Counted from the first letter of the stretch, positions 40,316 through 49,456 are shown. The stretch: 64,000 bases of DNA from Streptomyces sp. LUP30 (GCF_001746365.1 NZ_MJAJ01000035.1:1-64000); one strand, 5' to 3'. Numbers and translations are program-made. The notes: generated by a model not told the origin, from the letters alone.

Positions 40316-41296
40316 TCAGGCGGTCTGCGGGCCGCCCTCGGTCATTCCGTGGACCGCCGGGATGGTGCCCAGCCGCCCCTTCTGGAAGTCGTCGAAGGCC
40401 TGCTGGAGCTCGTCGCGGGTGTTCATGACGAACGGGCCGTAGTGGGCCATCGGCTCGCGGATCGGCTGCCCGCCGAGGAGGACGACCTCCAGGTCGGGCG
40501 TGTGGGAGTCCTGCTTCTCGTCCGCGCGGACCGTCAGCGAGGAACCCGCGCCGAAGACCGCCGTCTGGCCCAGCTGGATCGGGCGGCGCTCGGCGCCGAC
40601 CGAACCGCGGCCCGCCAGGACGTAGGCGAGGCCGTTGAAGTCCTCGCGCCACGGAAGAGTGAGCTCCGCACCCGGCGCCAGGGTCGCGTGGACCATGGTG
40701 ATGGGGGTGTGGGTGATCCCCGGGCCGGCGTGGCCGTCCAGCTCGCCCGCGATGACGCGCAGGAGCGCGCCGCCGTCCGGAGTGGTCAGGAGCTGTACGT
40801 GTCCACCGCGGATGTCCTGGTAGCGGGGGGCCATCATCTTGTCCTTGGCCGGGAGGTTCACCCACAGCTGGAGGCCGTGGAAGAGACCGCCGGACATGAC
40901 CAGCGACTCCGGCGGCGCCTCGATGTGGAGGAGACCGGAACCGGCCGTCATCCACTGGGTGTCGCCGTTGGTGATGGTGCCGCCGCCGCCCTGGCTGTCC
41001 TGGTGGTCGAAGATCCCGTCGATGATGTAGGTGACGGTCTCGAAGCCGCGGTGCGGGTGCCAGGGAGTGCCCTTGGGCTCTCCCGGCGCGTAGTCCACCT
41101 CGCCCATCTGGTCCATCATGATGAACGGGTCGAGGTGGCGGTAGTTGATCCCGGCGAACGCACGGCGCACCGGGAAGCCCTCACCCTCGAAACCGCTCGG
41201 CGCGGTCGTGACGGTGAGCACGGGACGTGCGACCGCGTCGGCCGGTGCCGCGACGCGCGGCAGGGTCAGCGGGTTCTCGACGGTCACTGCGGGCAT
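40316..41296 (-). CDS. Pirin-family bicupin protein
   Basis: 326 residues from ATG 41296 behind AAGGAGG. The N-terminal cupin carries the pirin metal motif: FIMMDQMGEVDYAPGEPKGTPWHPHRGFETVTYIIDG (His-Pro-His and Glu-type ligands) and the later SGLLHIEAP. A second cupin with pirin C-terminal fold follows. Pirins of this type can be quercetin 2,3-dioxygenases or redox-sensitive regulators; in Streptomyces a pirin affects beta-oxidation by interacting with acyl-CoA dehydrogenase. Notably an acyl-CoA dehydrogenase is encoded nearby at 42150. Confidence 0.92.
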   Translation of the reverse strand: MPAVTVENPLTLPRVAAPADAVARPVLTVTTAPSGFEGEGFPVRRAFAGINYRHLDPFIMMDQMGEVDYAPGEPKGTPWHPHRGFETVTYIIDGIFDHQDSQGGGGTITNGDTQWMTAGSGLLHIEAPPESLVMSGGLFHGLQLWVNLPAKDKMMAPRYQDIRGGHVQLLTTPDGGALLRVIAGELDGHAGPGITHTPITMVHATLAPGAELTLPWREDFNGLAYVLAGRGSVGAERRPIQLGQTAVFGAGSSLTVRADEKQDSHTPDLEVVLLGGQPIREPMAHYGPFVMNTRDELQQAFDDFQKGRLGTIPAVHGMTEGGPQTA

Positions 41297-41370
41297 GTCC
41301 GTACCTCCTTGGGCGACGTACGTCCCAGTTTAGTTGAGCGTTGAACTTTCTGCCACCCGTAACAGCGAAA

Positions 41371-41394
41371 GCCCGGAGGGCATTCCCTCCGGGC
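41371..41394 (-). terminator. Terminator of SseB-like gene
   Basis: GCCCGGAGGG pairs with CCCTCCGGGC around a CATT loop, 39 nt past the SseB-like stop. Confidence 0.8.
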
Positions 41395-41432
41395 GCTCCC
41401 GCCGGCGGGGCGGGAAAAGGACATCGGAACGC

Positions 41433-41912
41433 TCAGCCGTACATCCGGCGCATCGCGAAGTCGACCATCTGCTCGACCGCCTTCGCGTCGAAGACGATCC
41501 GGTGCTCGCCCTCCATGTCCAGGACGAAGCCGTAGCCGGTGGGCAGCAGGTCGATCACCTCGGCCCCGGTGATCACGAAGTACTTGGACTCCTTGCCGGC
41601 GTACCGGCGCAGTTCCTTGAGGCTGGTGAACATCGGGATCACCGGCTGCTGGGTGTTGTGCAGGGCGAGGAACCCGGGGTTGTCGCCGCGCGGGCAGTAG
41701 ACCTTGGAGGTCGCGAAGACCTGCTGGAAGTCCTCGGCGGCCAACTGGCCGGTGGTGAAGGCCCGCACCGCGTCCGCGAGGGACGGCGGGGACGGCTCCG
41801 GATAGAGCGGCGGCTGTTGGCCGTAACCGCCGTGGCCGCCGGGCATCTGCTGCTGCGGCGGGGCGTACTGCTGCTGTGCGGCCCCGTCCATGGGCTGGCC
41901 GTATCCGTACAT
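41433..41912 (-). CDS. SseB-family protein
   Basis: 159 residues. A Gln/Pro/Gly/Tyr-rich start (about 40 residues) precedes an SseB N-terminal-like domain: LADAVRAFTTGQLAAEDFQQVFATSKVYCPRG, PVIPMFTSLKELRRYAGKESKYFVITGAEVIDLLPTGYGFVLD. Such domains are frequent in Streptomyces; some are neighbours of type VII secretion or enhanced-serine-sensitivity genes. Role unknown. Confidence 0.8.
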   Translation of the reverse strand: MYGYGQPMDGAAQQQYAPPQQQMPGGHGGYGQQPPLYPEPSPPSLADAVRAFTTGQLAAEDFQQVFATSKVYCPRGDNPGFLALHNTQQPVIPMFTSLKELRRYAGKESKYFVITGAEVIDLLPTGYGFVLDMEGEHRIVFDAKAVEQMVDFAMRRMYG

Positions 41913-42049
41913 GGGCGCAAGCGTACCGAGACGGACCGGTCGGCGAGCGGCAGGGGAAGATCCCGCCGACCCCGGAAACCGTTCGGCGGTCGCCGCCGTC
42001 CCGTCGACTAGACCCTTCTCACACTTGGCCGAGTAGGGGTTGCGACTTA

Positions 42050-42066
42050 TTACCGACGGGTAGCAT
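42050..42066 (+). promoter_or_regulatory. Palindromic motif and -10 box before acyl-CoA dehydrogenase
   Basis: TTACCGACGGGTAG holds a TACC/GGTA palindrome, which overlaps TAGCAT (42061-42066), a -10-like box. The arrangement suggests a repressor over the promoter, as in fatty-acid catabolism genes of actinobacteria. Regulator identity not known. Confidence 0.45.
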
Positions 42067-42149
42067 CATCGTAGCTACTTGTTGGTACGTGAACTAGCGC
42101 GAGGATCCAGTGCCTCGCCGATCTCTCTAGGGAGCCGGGAGCCGTCGCC

Positions 42150-43976
42150 ATGGGGCACTACAAGTCGAATCTCCGCGACATCGAGTTCAACCTCTTCGAA
42201 GTACTCGGGCGCGACAAGCTGTACGGCTCCGGCCCGTTCGAGGAGATGGACACCGAGACCGCGAAAAGCATCCTGGAGGAGCTGACCCGCCTCTCGGAGA
42301 ACGAGCTGGCGGAGTCCTTCGCGGACGCCGACCGCAACCCGCCGGTCTTCGACCCGCAGACCAACACCGCGCCGGTGCCCGCGTCGTTCAAGAAGAGCTA
42401 CCAGGCCTTCATGGACTCCGAGTACTGGCGTCTCGGCCTGCCCGAGGAGATCGGCGGCACCACCGCCCCGCCGTCGCTGATCTGGGGCTTCGCGGAGCTG
42501 ATCCTCGGCGCGAACCCGGCCGTGTGGATGTACTCCTCCGGTCCCGCCTTCGCCGGCATCCTCTTCGACGAGGGCAACGACGTCCAGAAGAAGATCGCGC
42601 AGATCGCCGTCGAGAGGCAGTGGGGCTCCACGATGGTCCTCACCGAGCCGGACGCCGGCTCGGACGTGGGAGCGGGCCGCACCAAGGCGGTCCAGCAGGA
42701 GGACGGCTCCTGGCACATCGAGGGCGTGAAGCGCTTCATCACGTCCGGCGAGCACGACATGTCGGAGAACATCATCCACTACGTGCTGGCCCGTCCCGAG
42801 GGCGCCGGTCCCGGCACCAAGGGCCTGTCCCTGTTCATGGTCCCGAAGACGCTCTTCGACTTCGAGACCGGCGAACTGGGCGAGCGCAACGGCGTCTACG
42901 CCACGAACGTCGAGCACAAGATGGGCCTCAAGGCCTCCAACACCTGCGAGATGACGTTCGGCGACCGCCACCCCGCCAAGGGCTGGCTGATCGGCGACAA
43001 GCACGACGGCATCCGCCAGATGTTCCGCATCATCGAGTTCGCCCGCATGATGGTCGGCACGAAGGCGATCTCCACCCTCTCCACCGGTTACCTCAACGCG
43101 CTGGAGTACGCCAAGGAGCGCGTCCAGGGCCCCGACCTGGCGAACTTCATGGACAAGGCCGCGCCCAAGGTCACCATCACCCACCACCCCGACGTGCGCC
43201 GCGCGCTGATCACGCAGAAGGCGTACGCGGAGGGCATGCGCGCGCTCGTCCTCTACACGGCCTCGATCCAGGACGCCATCGCGGTCAAGGAGGCGGCCGG
43301 CGAGGACACCAAGACCGAGCACGCGCTCAACGACCTGCTCCTGCCGATCGTCAAGGGCTACGGCTCGGAGAAGGGCTACGAGCAGCTCGCCCAGTCGCTG
43401 CAGACCTTCGGCGGCTCCGGCTTCCTGCAGGAGTACCCGATCGAGCAGTACATCCGCGACGCCAAGATCGACACCCTCTACGAGGGCACCACCGCGATCC
43501 AGGGCCAGGACTTCTTCTTCCGCAAGATCGTCCGCAACCAGGGCGCGGCCCTGAACTCCCTCGCCGAGGACATCAAGAAGTTCCTGGCGCTCGGCACCGG
43601 CGGCGAGGACCTGGCGGGCGCGCGCGAGCACCTGGCCAAGGCCGCCGTCGAGCTGGAGGCCATCGTCGGCCTGATGCTGACCGACCTCGCCGCCACCGAG
43701 CAGGACGTCAAGAACATCTACAAGGTGGGCCTCAACACCACGCGCCTGCTGCTCGCCTCGGGTGACGTGATCGTCGGCTACCTGCTCCTCAAGGGCGCGG
43801 CGATCGCCGCCGAGAAGCTGGAGACGGCCTCCGCGAAGGACCGGGCCTTCTACACCGGCAAGATCGCGGCGGCGAAGTTCTTCGCGGCCAACGTCCTGCC
43901 CGGCGTCACCCTGGCCCGCAAGGTCGCCGAGGGCGTCGACCTCGACCTGATGGAGCTGGACGAGGCCGCTTTCTAG
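42150..43976 (+). CDS. Acyl-CoA dehydrogenase (FadE-type, with C-terminal AcDH extension)
   Basis: 608 residues, about 200 longer than short-chain types. Flavoprotein that makes the alpha,beta double bond in the first step of beta-oxidation. N-terminal AcDH_N extension (MGHYKSNLRDIEFNLFEVLG), FAD-binding middle domain (MVLTEPDAGSDVGAGRTKAV, HIEGVKRFITSGEHD), helical domain with catalytic-Glu region KIDTLYEGTTAIQGQDF, and a C-terminal four-helix AcDH_C domain. This layout is used for long-chain or unusual acyl-CoAs. Preceded by a palindromic promoter motif. Confidence 0.93.
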   Translation: MGHYKSNLRDIEFNLFEVLGRDKLYGSGPFEEMDTETAKSILEELTRLSENELAESFADADRNPPVFDPQTNTAPVPASFKKSYQAFMDSEYWRLGLPEEIGGTTAPPSLIWGFAELILGANPAVWMYSSGPAFAGILFDEGNDVQKKIAQIAVERQWGSTMVLTEPDAGSDVGAGRTKAVQQEDGSWHIEGVKRFITSGEHDMSENIIHYVLARPEGAGPGTKGLSLFMVPKTLFDFETGELGERNGVYATNVEHKMGLKASNTCEMTFGDRHPAKGWLIGDKHDGIRQMFRIIEFARMMVGTKAISTLSTGYLNALEYAKERVQGPDLANFMDKAAPKVTITHHPDVRRALITQKAYAEGMRALVLYTASIQDAIAVKEAAGEDTKTEHALNDLLLPIVKGYGSEKGYEQLAQSLQTFGGSGFLQEYPIEQYIRDAKIDTLYEGTTAIQGQDFFFRKIVRNQGAALNSLAEDIKKFLALGTGGEDLAGAREHLAKAAVELEAIVGLMLTDLAATEQDVKNIYKVGLNTTRLLLASGDVIVGYLLLKGAAIAAEKLETASAKDRAFYTGKIAAAKFFAANVLPGVTLARKVAEGVDLDLMELDEAAF

Positions 43977-44078
43977 GACTCACCCGGACCACCCGGACAC
44001 CCGGACAACGGCGGGGCGCTCTTCTGGGCGCCCCCGGCCGAGCACTCCAGCTCAGCACTCCACACTGTCCTCACGAGG

Positions 44079-44104
44079 GCCCGCTCCCATCGCCGGGAGC
44101 GGGC
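44079..44104 (+). terminator. Terminator of acyl-CoA dehydrogenase gene
   Basis: GCCCGCTCCC and GGGAGCGGGC with 6-nt loop and a TTTCGT tail, about 100 nt after the stop. Confidence 0.8.
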
Positions 44105-44130
44105 TTTCGTACGTCGTTAAGGTGAACCCC

Positions 44131-45429
44131 ATGAGCGAACCCTCCCGCTTCGACCGCGGCCACACCGACGACCTCATGACGTTCCTGACGGCGAGCCCGT
44201 CGCCGTACCACGCAGTGGCGACGGCGGCCGAGCGGCTGGAGAAGGCCGGTTTCCGACAGGTCTCGGAGACGGACGCCTGGGACGGGACCAACGGCGGCAA
44301 GTACGTGCTGCGCGGGGGCGCGATCGTGGCCTGGTACGTGCCCGAGGGCGCCACGCCGCACACGCCGTTCCGGATCATCGGCGCGCACACCGACTCCCCG
44401 AACCTGCGCGTCAAACCGCAGCCCGACACCGGCGCGCACGGCTGGCGCCAGGTGGCCGTGGAGATCTACGGCGGCCCGCTGCTCAACTCCTGGCTCGACC
44501 GCGACCTGGGCCTGGCGGGACGGCTGACCCTGCGCGACGGCACGACCCGCCTGGTGGACGTCGGCCGTCCCCTGCTGCGCGTCCCCCAACTCGCCATCCA
44601 CCTGGACCGGTCGGTCAACGCCGACGGCCTCAAGCTCGACAAGCAGCGCCACCTCCAGCCGGTCTGGGGTCTGGGCGGCGACCTGCGCGACGGCGACCTC
44701 ATCGCTTTCCTGGAGCAGGAGGCCGGACTGGCCCCGGGCCAGGTGACCGGCTGGGACCTGATGGTGCACTCCGTGGAGCCGCCCGCCTATCTGGGCCGCG
44801 ACGAGGAGCTGGTGGCCGGTCCGCGCATGGACAACCTGCTGTCCGTGCACGCCGGGACGGCGGCGCTGGCGGCCGTGGCGGCCGGCGGCGAGGAACTCCC
44901 GTGCATCCCGGTGCTGGCCGCCTTCGACCACGAGGAGAACGGCTCGCAGAGCGACACCGGCGCCGACGGCCCGCTCCTCGGCAACGTGCTGGAGCGTTCG
45001 GTCTTCGCGCGCGGCGGATCGTACGAGGACCGGGCGAGAGCCTTCGCGGGCACCGTCTGTCTGTCCTCCGACACCGGGCACGCCGTCCACCCCAACTACG
45101 CGGAGCGGCACGACCCGACGCACCATCCGCGGGTCAACGGCGGACCGATCCTCAAGGTCAACGTCAACAACCGCTATGCGACGGACGGCACGGGCCGCGC
45201 GCTCTTCGCCGCCGCCTGCGACAAGGCCGGCGTTCCCTTCCAGACCTTCGTCTCCAACAACTCCATGCCGTGCGGCACGACCATCGGCCCGATCACCGCC
45301 GCCCGGCACGGCATCCGCACGGTCGACATCGGCGTGGCCATCCTGTCGATGCACAGCGCCCGGGAGTTGTGCGGCGACGCCGACCCGTACCTGCTGGCCA
45401 ACGCCCTGACGGCGTTCCTGCAGGGGTAG
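44131..45429 (+). CDS. M18-family aspartyl aminopeptidase
   Basis: 432 residues from ATG 44131 (AAGGTG upstream). The binuclear metal ligands of M18 are visible: IIGAHTDSPNLRVKP (His), RMDNLLSV (bridging Asp), FDHEENGS (Glu-Glu catalytic pair), LSSDTGHAVHPNY (Asp) and a C-terminal AILSMHSARELCG (His). It removes N-terminal acidic residues from peptides in the cytoplasm as a large tetrahedral oligomer. No signal peptide. Monocistronic. Confidence 0.93.
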   Translation: MSEPSRFDRGHTDDLMTFLTASPSPYHAVATAAERLEKAGFRQVSETDAWDGTNGGKYVLRGGAIVAWYVPEGATPHTPFRIIGAHTDSPNLRVKPQPDTGAHGWRQVAVEIYGGPLLNSWLDRDLGLAGRLTLRDGTTRLVDVGRPLLRVPQLAIHLDRSVNADGLKLDKQRHLQPVWGLGGDLRDGDLIAFLEQEAGLAPGQVTGWDLMVHSVEPPAYLGRDEELVAGPRMDNLLSVHAGTAALAAVAAGGEELPCIPVLAAFDHEENGSQSDTGADGPLLGNVLERSVFARGGSYEDRARAFAGTVCLSSDTGHAVHPNYAERHDPTHHPRVNGGPILKVNVNNRYATDGTGRALFAAACDKAGVPFQTFVSNNSMPCGTTIGPITAARHGIRTVDIGVAILSMHSARELCGDADPYLLANALTAFLQG

Positions 45430-45554
45430 TCCGCCGCCTGTCGGGCCGGGCCCCCGGGCGGGCGCAGGGATCGGGCCCCGCATGGGAGTTCCCCGCGGGG
45501 GTACCCGGATGTCGGAGCCGGACCGACCGGTGATCCTGACAGGGAGGCGACATC

Positions 45555-45803
45555 ATGGGCCTCGGCGGGTGCATCATCCTCATCGCCGTGGGAGCCATCC
45601 TCACGTTTGCGACCGACTGGCACATGCAGGGGGTCAACCTCGACCTGGTCGGCGTCATCCTGATGATCGTCGGCCTGATCGGTGTGACGACCTTCAGCAG
45701 CATCGCCCGGCGTCGCCGGGTCATGGTGCCGCCCGCCTCGACCACGGTGGTCGAGACCGAACGGCGTCACACCGACGGATACAGCGACGGCTACGGCGTC
45801 TGA
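45555..45803 (+). CDS. Small two-helix membrane protein (DUF6458-like)
   Basis: 82 residues, with AGGGAGG 8 nt upstream of the ATG. Two hydrophobic segments (about 5-20 and 28-46) form a hairpin anchor; the tail is basic then Thr/Tyr-rich. Matches the small actinobacterial DUF6458 pattern (MGLGGCIILIAVGAILTFA). Function unknown. Confidence 0.75.
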   Translation: MGLGGCIILIAVGAILTFATDWHMQGVNLDLVGVILMIVGLIGVTTFSSIARRRRVMVPPASTTVVETERRHTDGYSDGYGV

Positions 45804-45892
45804 CGAACCGGCAGAAGGGGCGTCCTGAGCGTTCCGCACCCCGATATGTCCGGTACCTTTGTGTGAATATCGTGAAGAAACGGGACTCCTGA

Positions 45893-45918
45893 GGCCCGGC
45901 GGGAACACCTGCCGGGCC
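45893..45918. terminator. Hairpin, possible terminator
   Basis: GGCCCGGCGGG pairs with CCTGCCGGGCC (one G-U) around AACA, about 90 nt after the DUF6458-like gene. Confidence 0.6.
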
Positions 45919-46070
45919 CGTACCGCTGCGCCGGCTCCCCCGCTCCGTGTTCACCGTCGCGGCCGGCACCCCCGCGGCCGACACCCCCGCCGTCGGCAGT
46001 CGGGTCAACCGTGTCGGGAAATCCCGTCGCCGACGGGAGACGTTCCTCCGCCCGGGGAAGCAGTACCCGT

Positions 46071-46580
46071 ATGAGATTCCTCGTGCGCGACCGGCTCCTC
46101 GGGTTCGGTGACGACTACTGGATCGAGGACGACCGAGGCAACAAGGTCTACCTCGTCGACGGCAAGGCCATGCGGCTGCGGGACACCTTCGAGCTGAAGG
46201 ACGTCCGCGGGCGCGTCCTGATCGACATCCACCAGAAGATGTTCGCCCTGCGGGACACCATGGTGATCGAACGGGACGGCGAACCGCTGGCCACGATCCG
46301 GCGCAAACGGTTGTCGCTGCTGCGCAACCATTACCGGGTGGCCCTGGCGGACGGCCGCACCGAGCTCGACGTCAGCGGCAAGATCCTGGACCGGGAGTTC
46401 GCGGTCGAGTACGACGGCGAACTGCTGGCCGTGGTCTCCCGTCGCTGGCTGCACGTGCGGGAGACCTACGGCGTCGACGTCGTGCGCGAGGACGCCGACA
46501 TCGCGCTGCTGATCGCGGTGGCGGTGTGCGTGATCCACCTCGCCGACAAGGAGCGGGACGACAAGGACGGGGACGACTGA
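46071..46580 (+). CDS. LURP-one-related protein
   Basis: 169 residues from ATG 46071 (GGGGAAG upstream). The repeated beta-strand pattern MRFLVRDRLLGFGDDYWIEDDRGNKVYLVDGK, LRDTFELKDVRGRVLIDIHQK, DTMVIERDGEPLATIRRK fits the LURP-one (Tubby-like beta-barrel) family. Such proteins may bind lipids or nucleic acids. The last helix IALLIAVAVCVIHLA is hydrophobic, as in the central helix of Tubby-like barrels. Function in bacteria unknown. Confidence 0.88.
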   Translation: MRFLVRDRLLGFGDDYWIEDDRGNKVYLVDGKAMRLRDTFELKDVRGRVLIDIHQKMFALRDTMVIERDGEPLATIRRKRLSLLRNHYRVALADGRTELDVSGKILDREFAVEYDGELLAVVSRRWLHVRETYGVDVVREDADIALLIAVAVCVIHLADKERDDKDGDD

Positions 46581-46584
46581 GCGG

Positions 46585-47421
46585 TCACCGGCGCGGGGGC
46601 CGCAGTCCGAGCACCCTGTCCTTGAGGGCCGGGAACTGCTCGCGGGTCTCGGACGCCTTCGCCGGGTCGAGGTCGACGGTGAGGATCTCCTCGCCGGCTC
46701 CCGCCTCCGCGAGGACCTCACCCCACGGATCGACCACGATCGAGTGACCCGCCTGCGGAACTCCGGCGTGCGTCCCGGCCGTTCCACACGCGAGCACGAA
46801 CGCCTGGTTCTCGACCGCCCGCGCCTGGGCCAGCAGCGTCCAGTGCGCCCGGCGGCGCTCCGGCCAGCCCGCGGAGACGACTAGGGTCTCGGCGCCGGCG
46901 TCGACGAGACCGCGGAACAACTCGGGGAAACGGAGGTCGTAGCAGGTGGCGACGCCGACGGTCGTCTCGGGCAGACGGACCGTCACCAGATCCTCGCCCG
47001 CGGCCATCAGCACGGCCTCGCCCTTGTCGAAGCCGAAGCGGTGGATCTTGCGGTAGGACGCGACCAGCTCACCGGAGGGGGAGAAGACCAGAGACGTGTT
47101 GTAGAGGGCACTCCCGCCCTCGGCACTCCCGCCCTCGGCGCGGGCGTCGTCGGACGGAACCCGCTCCGGGATCGAGCCCGCGTGCAGCCACACGCCCGCG
47201 TCGCTCGCGGCCTTCGCCATCGCCTCGGCCGTCGGCCCGTCCAGCGACTCGGCCTCGTCGGCGAACTTCTCATAGGCGAACGCGCCCGTCGTCCACAGTT
47301 CCGGCAGCACCACGAGGTCGGCGGCGCCCGCCTGTTCCCGGACCAGTGCGGCCATCCTCGACCGCCGCGATTCGACCGATTCGTCCTCGTCTACGGCGAT
47401 CTGGATCAGAGAGGCGCGCAC
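46585..47421 (-). CDS. Carbon-nitrogen hydrolase (nitrilase/omega-amidase family)
   Basis: 278 residues from GTG 47421. The catalytic triad is complete: Glu41 (LPELW), Lys125 (YRKIHRF), Cys160 (GVATCYDLRFPELFR). The closing WPERRRAHWTLLAQARAVENQAFVLACG block fits omega-amidase/YafV-like members, which repair or recycle alpha-ketoglutaramate or deaminated glutathione. Cytoplasmic. A duplicated AEGGSA at about 95-104 is a local insertion. Tail-to-tail with the LURP-one gene (4-nt gap). Confidence 0.92.
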   Translation of the reverse strand: MRASLIQIAVDEDESVESRRSRMAALVREQAGAADLVVLPELWTTGAFAYEKFADEAESLDGPTAEAMAKAASDAGVWLHAGSIPERVPSDDARAEGGSAEGGSALYNTSLVFSPSGELVASYRKIHRFGFDKGEAVLMAAGEDLVTVRLPETTVGVATCYDLRFPELFRGLVDAGAETLVVSAGWPERRRAHWTLLAQARAVENQAFVLACGTAGTHAGVPQAGHSIVVDPWGEVLAEAGAGEEILTVDLDPAKASETREQFPALKDRVLGLRPPRR

Positions 47422-47508
47422 ACTACCACCGTCCTGGTATTCGAGTAGTCCACAGGGCCTACGATCGTCACACGAAAGCACTGCCGGGGTGCCTCACAGC
47501 AGCGTAAC

Positions 47509-47551
47509 TTGGGGGTCCCCCCGATTCGAGCGCAGCCGAGACGGGGGGAGT
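47509..47551 (+). repeat. Dispersed palindromic repeat, copy A
   Basis: A GGGGGTCCCCCC ... CGAG ... CCGAG ... GGGGGGAG palindrome of the type often scattered between Streptomyces genes, between the divergent amidase and mycothiol-enzyme genes. Confidence 0.6.
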
Positions 47552-47637
47552 CTCGAGACGCCGCCGACAGCGCCCGCTCCCGCTGGCAACGCCGCCACAG
47601 CCCACCCGAGTACCGATCGCCGAGGGGTCCCGTTTCC

Positions 47638-48462
47638 GTGAGTCTGCATCCCACCCTCCAGCCCTACGCCGACGCCTGGACCCACTCCATCGAAGCGATA
47701 TCCGAGCTGGTGGAGCCGCTGGTGGAGGCGGACTGGAACCGCCGGACGCCCTGCCCGGGCTGGTCGGTGCGCGACATCGTCTCGCACGTCATCGGACTGG
47801 ACTGCGAGATGTACGGCGACCCGCGTCCCATCCACACCCTCCCCCGCGACCTCTTCCACGTCACCAACGACCTGCAGCGCTACATGGAGATGCAGGTCGA
47901 CGTCCGCCGCCACCACACGGCCCCCGAGATGACGTCCGAGCTGGAGTACACGGTCATCCGCCGCAACCGGCAGCTGCGCAACGAGTCGCGCCAGCCCACG
48001 GCGATGGTGCGCGGGCCGCTCGGCACCGAGCTCACGCTCGAGGAGTCCATGCGGCTGCACGCGTTCAACGTGTGGGTGCACGAGCAGGATCTGCGCGCCG
48101 CCCTCGGCCGCCCCGGCAACCTCGACTCGCCCGGCGCGCACATCACCCGGGACGCGCTCCTCGCCGAGCTGCCGGCGGTCGTCGCCGAGAAGGCCGACGC
48201 ACCGCGCAGTTCCGCGGTCGTCTTCGACGTGCACGGCCCGATCGAGTTCCTGCGGACCATCCGCGTCGACATCCAGGGCCGCGGGACCCTGGAGACGGCC
48301 CCCGCGCTCGGGCCGGCCGCCGCGTTCACCCTCGACTGGGAGACGTACGTCCGCCTGGCCTGCGGCCGGGTGACGGCGGAGGCGGTGGCCGACCGGGTCA
48401 AGGCGGAGGGCGAGCCGGAGCTCACGGCGGCCGTCCTGCGGAACTTCGCGGTCACCAGGTAA
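47638..48462 (+). CDS. Mycothiol-dependent maleylpyruvate isomerase-family (DinB-like) enzyme
   Basis: 274 residues from GTG 47638 (GAGGGG upstream). The N-terminal DinB-like four-helix domain shows WNRRTPCPGWSVRDIVSHVIGLD (first metal His) and LHAFNVWVHEQDLRAALG (second His with Glu/Asp), the signature of mycothiol-dependent enzymes. The C-terminal 100 residues form the associated MDMPI_C domain. The family uses mycothiol as a thiol cofactor in isomerisation or detoxification; substrate unknown. Confidence 0.85.
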   Translation: MSLHPTLQPYADAWTHSIEAISELVEPLVEADWNRRTPCPGWSVRDIVSHVIGLDCEMYGDPRPIHTLPRDLFHVTNDLQRYMEMQVDVRRHHTAPEMTSELEYTVIRRNRQLRNESRQPTAMVRGPLGTELTLEESMRLHAFNVWVHEQDLRAALGRPGNLDSPGAHITRDALLAELPAVVAEKADAPRSSAVVFDVHGPIEFLRTIRVDIQGRGTLETAPALGPAAAFTLDWETYVRLACGRVTAEAVADRVKAEGEPELTAAVLRNFAVTR

Positions 48463-48491
48463 CCGGCGCCTGCCGGGAGCGGCGCCCGACG

Positions 48492-48528
48492 GAACGGGCC
48501 CGTCGTGACGATCACGACGGGCCCGTTC
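48492..48528. terminator. Bidirectional terminator
   Basis: A 17-bp perfect stem (GAACGGGCCCGTCGTGA) with a 3-nt loop between convergent genes ending at 48462 and 48554. Confidence 0.9.
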
Positions 48529-48553
48529 TGCGTGCTCAGCGGTTGACCGGAGG

Positions 48554-49456
48554 TCAGCCCAGCCTGGCGAAGCCGTAGTTCAGCAGCTTCGTCGCGTCGG
48601 CCGCGCGCACCGTCACGCTGGTGGACGCCAGCACCGTGCCCACGACGGTCTTGCCGTTGCGGGTGGCGGCGAAGACGAGGCAGTACTTCGCCTCCGGGCC
48701 GGAGCCCGTCTTCACGCCGATGGCGCCGCTGTAGCTGCTCAGCAGCGTGTTGGTGTTGGTCCAGGCCCCCATGGTGCGGATGGAGCCGGTCTTGGTGACG
48801 GTCTTGGCGGTGTACGACTTGGTCTTGACGACCGCACGGAAGTTCGCGTTCTTCAGCGAGTTGCTGGCGAGCTTCGTGAGGTCCTTGGCGGTCGAGTAGT
48901 TCGCCCCGCTGCCGATGCCGTCGAACGAGTCGAAGTGCGTGTTCGTCATGCCGAGCGTCTTCGCCTTGGCGTTCATCTTGGCGATGAAGCTCTTCACGCG
49001 CGCGGCCCGCGTCGTGCCCGTGCCGTACGTGTCGGCCAGGGCGTACGCGGCGTCACAACCGGACGGCAGCATCAGCCCGTAGAGCAGCTGACGGACCGTG
49101 ACCTTGTCGCCGACGATCAGCCGCGCGGACGACGCGGTGTTCGCGACGATGTAGTCGCTGTAGGCCTTCTGGATGACGACCTTGGTGTCCAGGTTCAGGT
49201 TCGACTGCGAGAGCACGACGTTCGCCGTCATGATCTTGGTGGTGGAGCCGGTGGACAGCTTGCTGTCCATACCCTTGTTGTACAGCGCCGCACCGTTCGC
49301 GTTGTTCATCACGAAGCCGGTCTTGGCGGCGATCGTGGGCGTCGCGACAGCCTGCGCGGGCGCCGCGGTGAGGACCCCGGTCGCGAGCACTGCGCCGGCG
49401 GTGACGGCAACGGCGGTGGCCCTGCGGACTCGGATGCCCTTGATGGCGGTTATCAA
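48554..49456 (-). CDS. Secreted DD-transpeptidase/carboxypeptidase, Streptomyces K15-type (S11)
   Basis: 300 residues if it starts at TTG 49456 (GGGG upstream); longer in-frame starts exist up to 49555. The signal ends at AQA, predicting a mature start VATPTIAAK. In mature numbering the active-site motifs fall at Ser35-Thr-Thr-Lys38, Ser96-Gly-Cys98 and a later Lys-Thr-Gly (VKTGSG). These are the same residues and numbers known for the penicillin-sensitive K15 DD-transpeptidase, in which Cys replaces the usual Asn of SxN. The enzyme crosslinks or trims peptidoglycan stem peptides outside the membrane; the missing C-terminal anchor fits a secreted or weakly bound form. Confidence 0.92.
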   Translation of the reverse strand: MITAIKGIRVRRATAVAVTAGAVLATGVLTAAPAQAVATPTIAAKTGFVMNNANGAALYNKGMDSKLSTGSTTKIMTANVVLSQSNLNLDTKVVIQKAYSDYIVANTASSARLIVGDKVTVRQLLYGLMLPSGCDAAYALADTYGTGTTRAARVKSFIAKMNAKAKTLGMTNTHFDSFDGIGSGANYSTAKDLTKLASNSLKNANFRAVVKTKSYTAKTVTKTGSIRTMGAWTNTNTLLSSYSGAIGVKTGSGPEAKYCLVFAATRNGKTVVGTVLASTSVTVRAADATKLLNYGFARLG

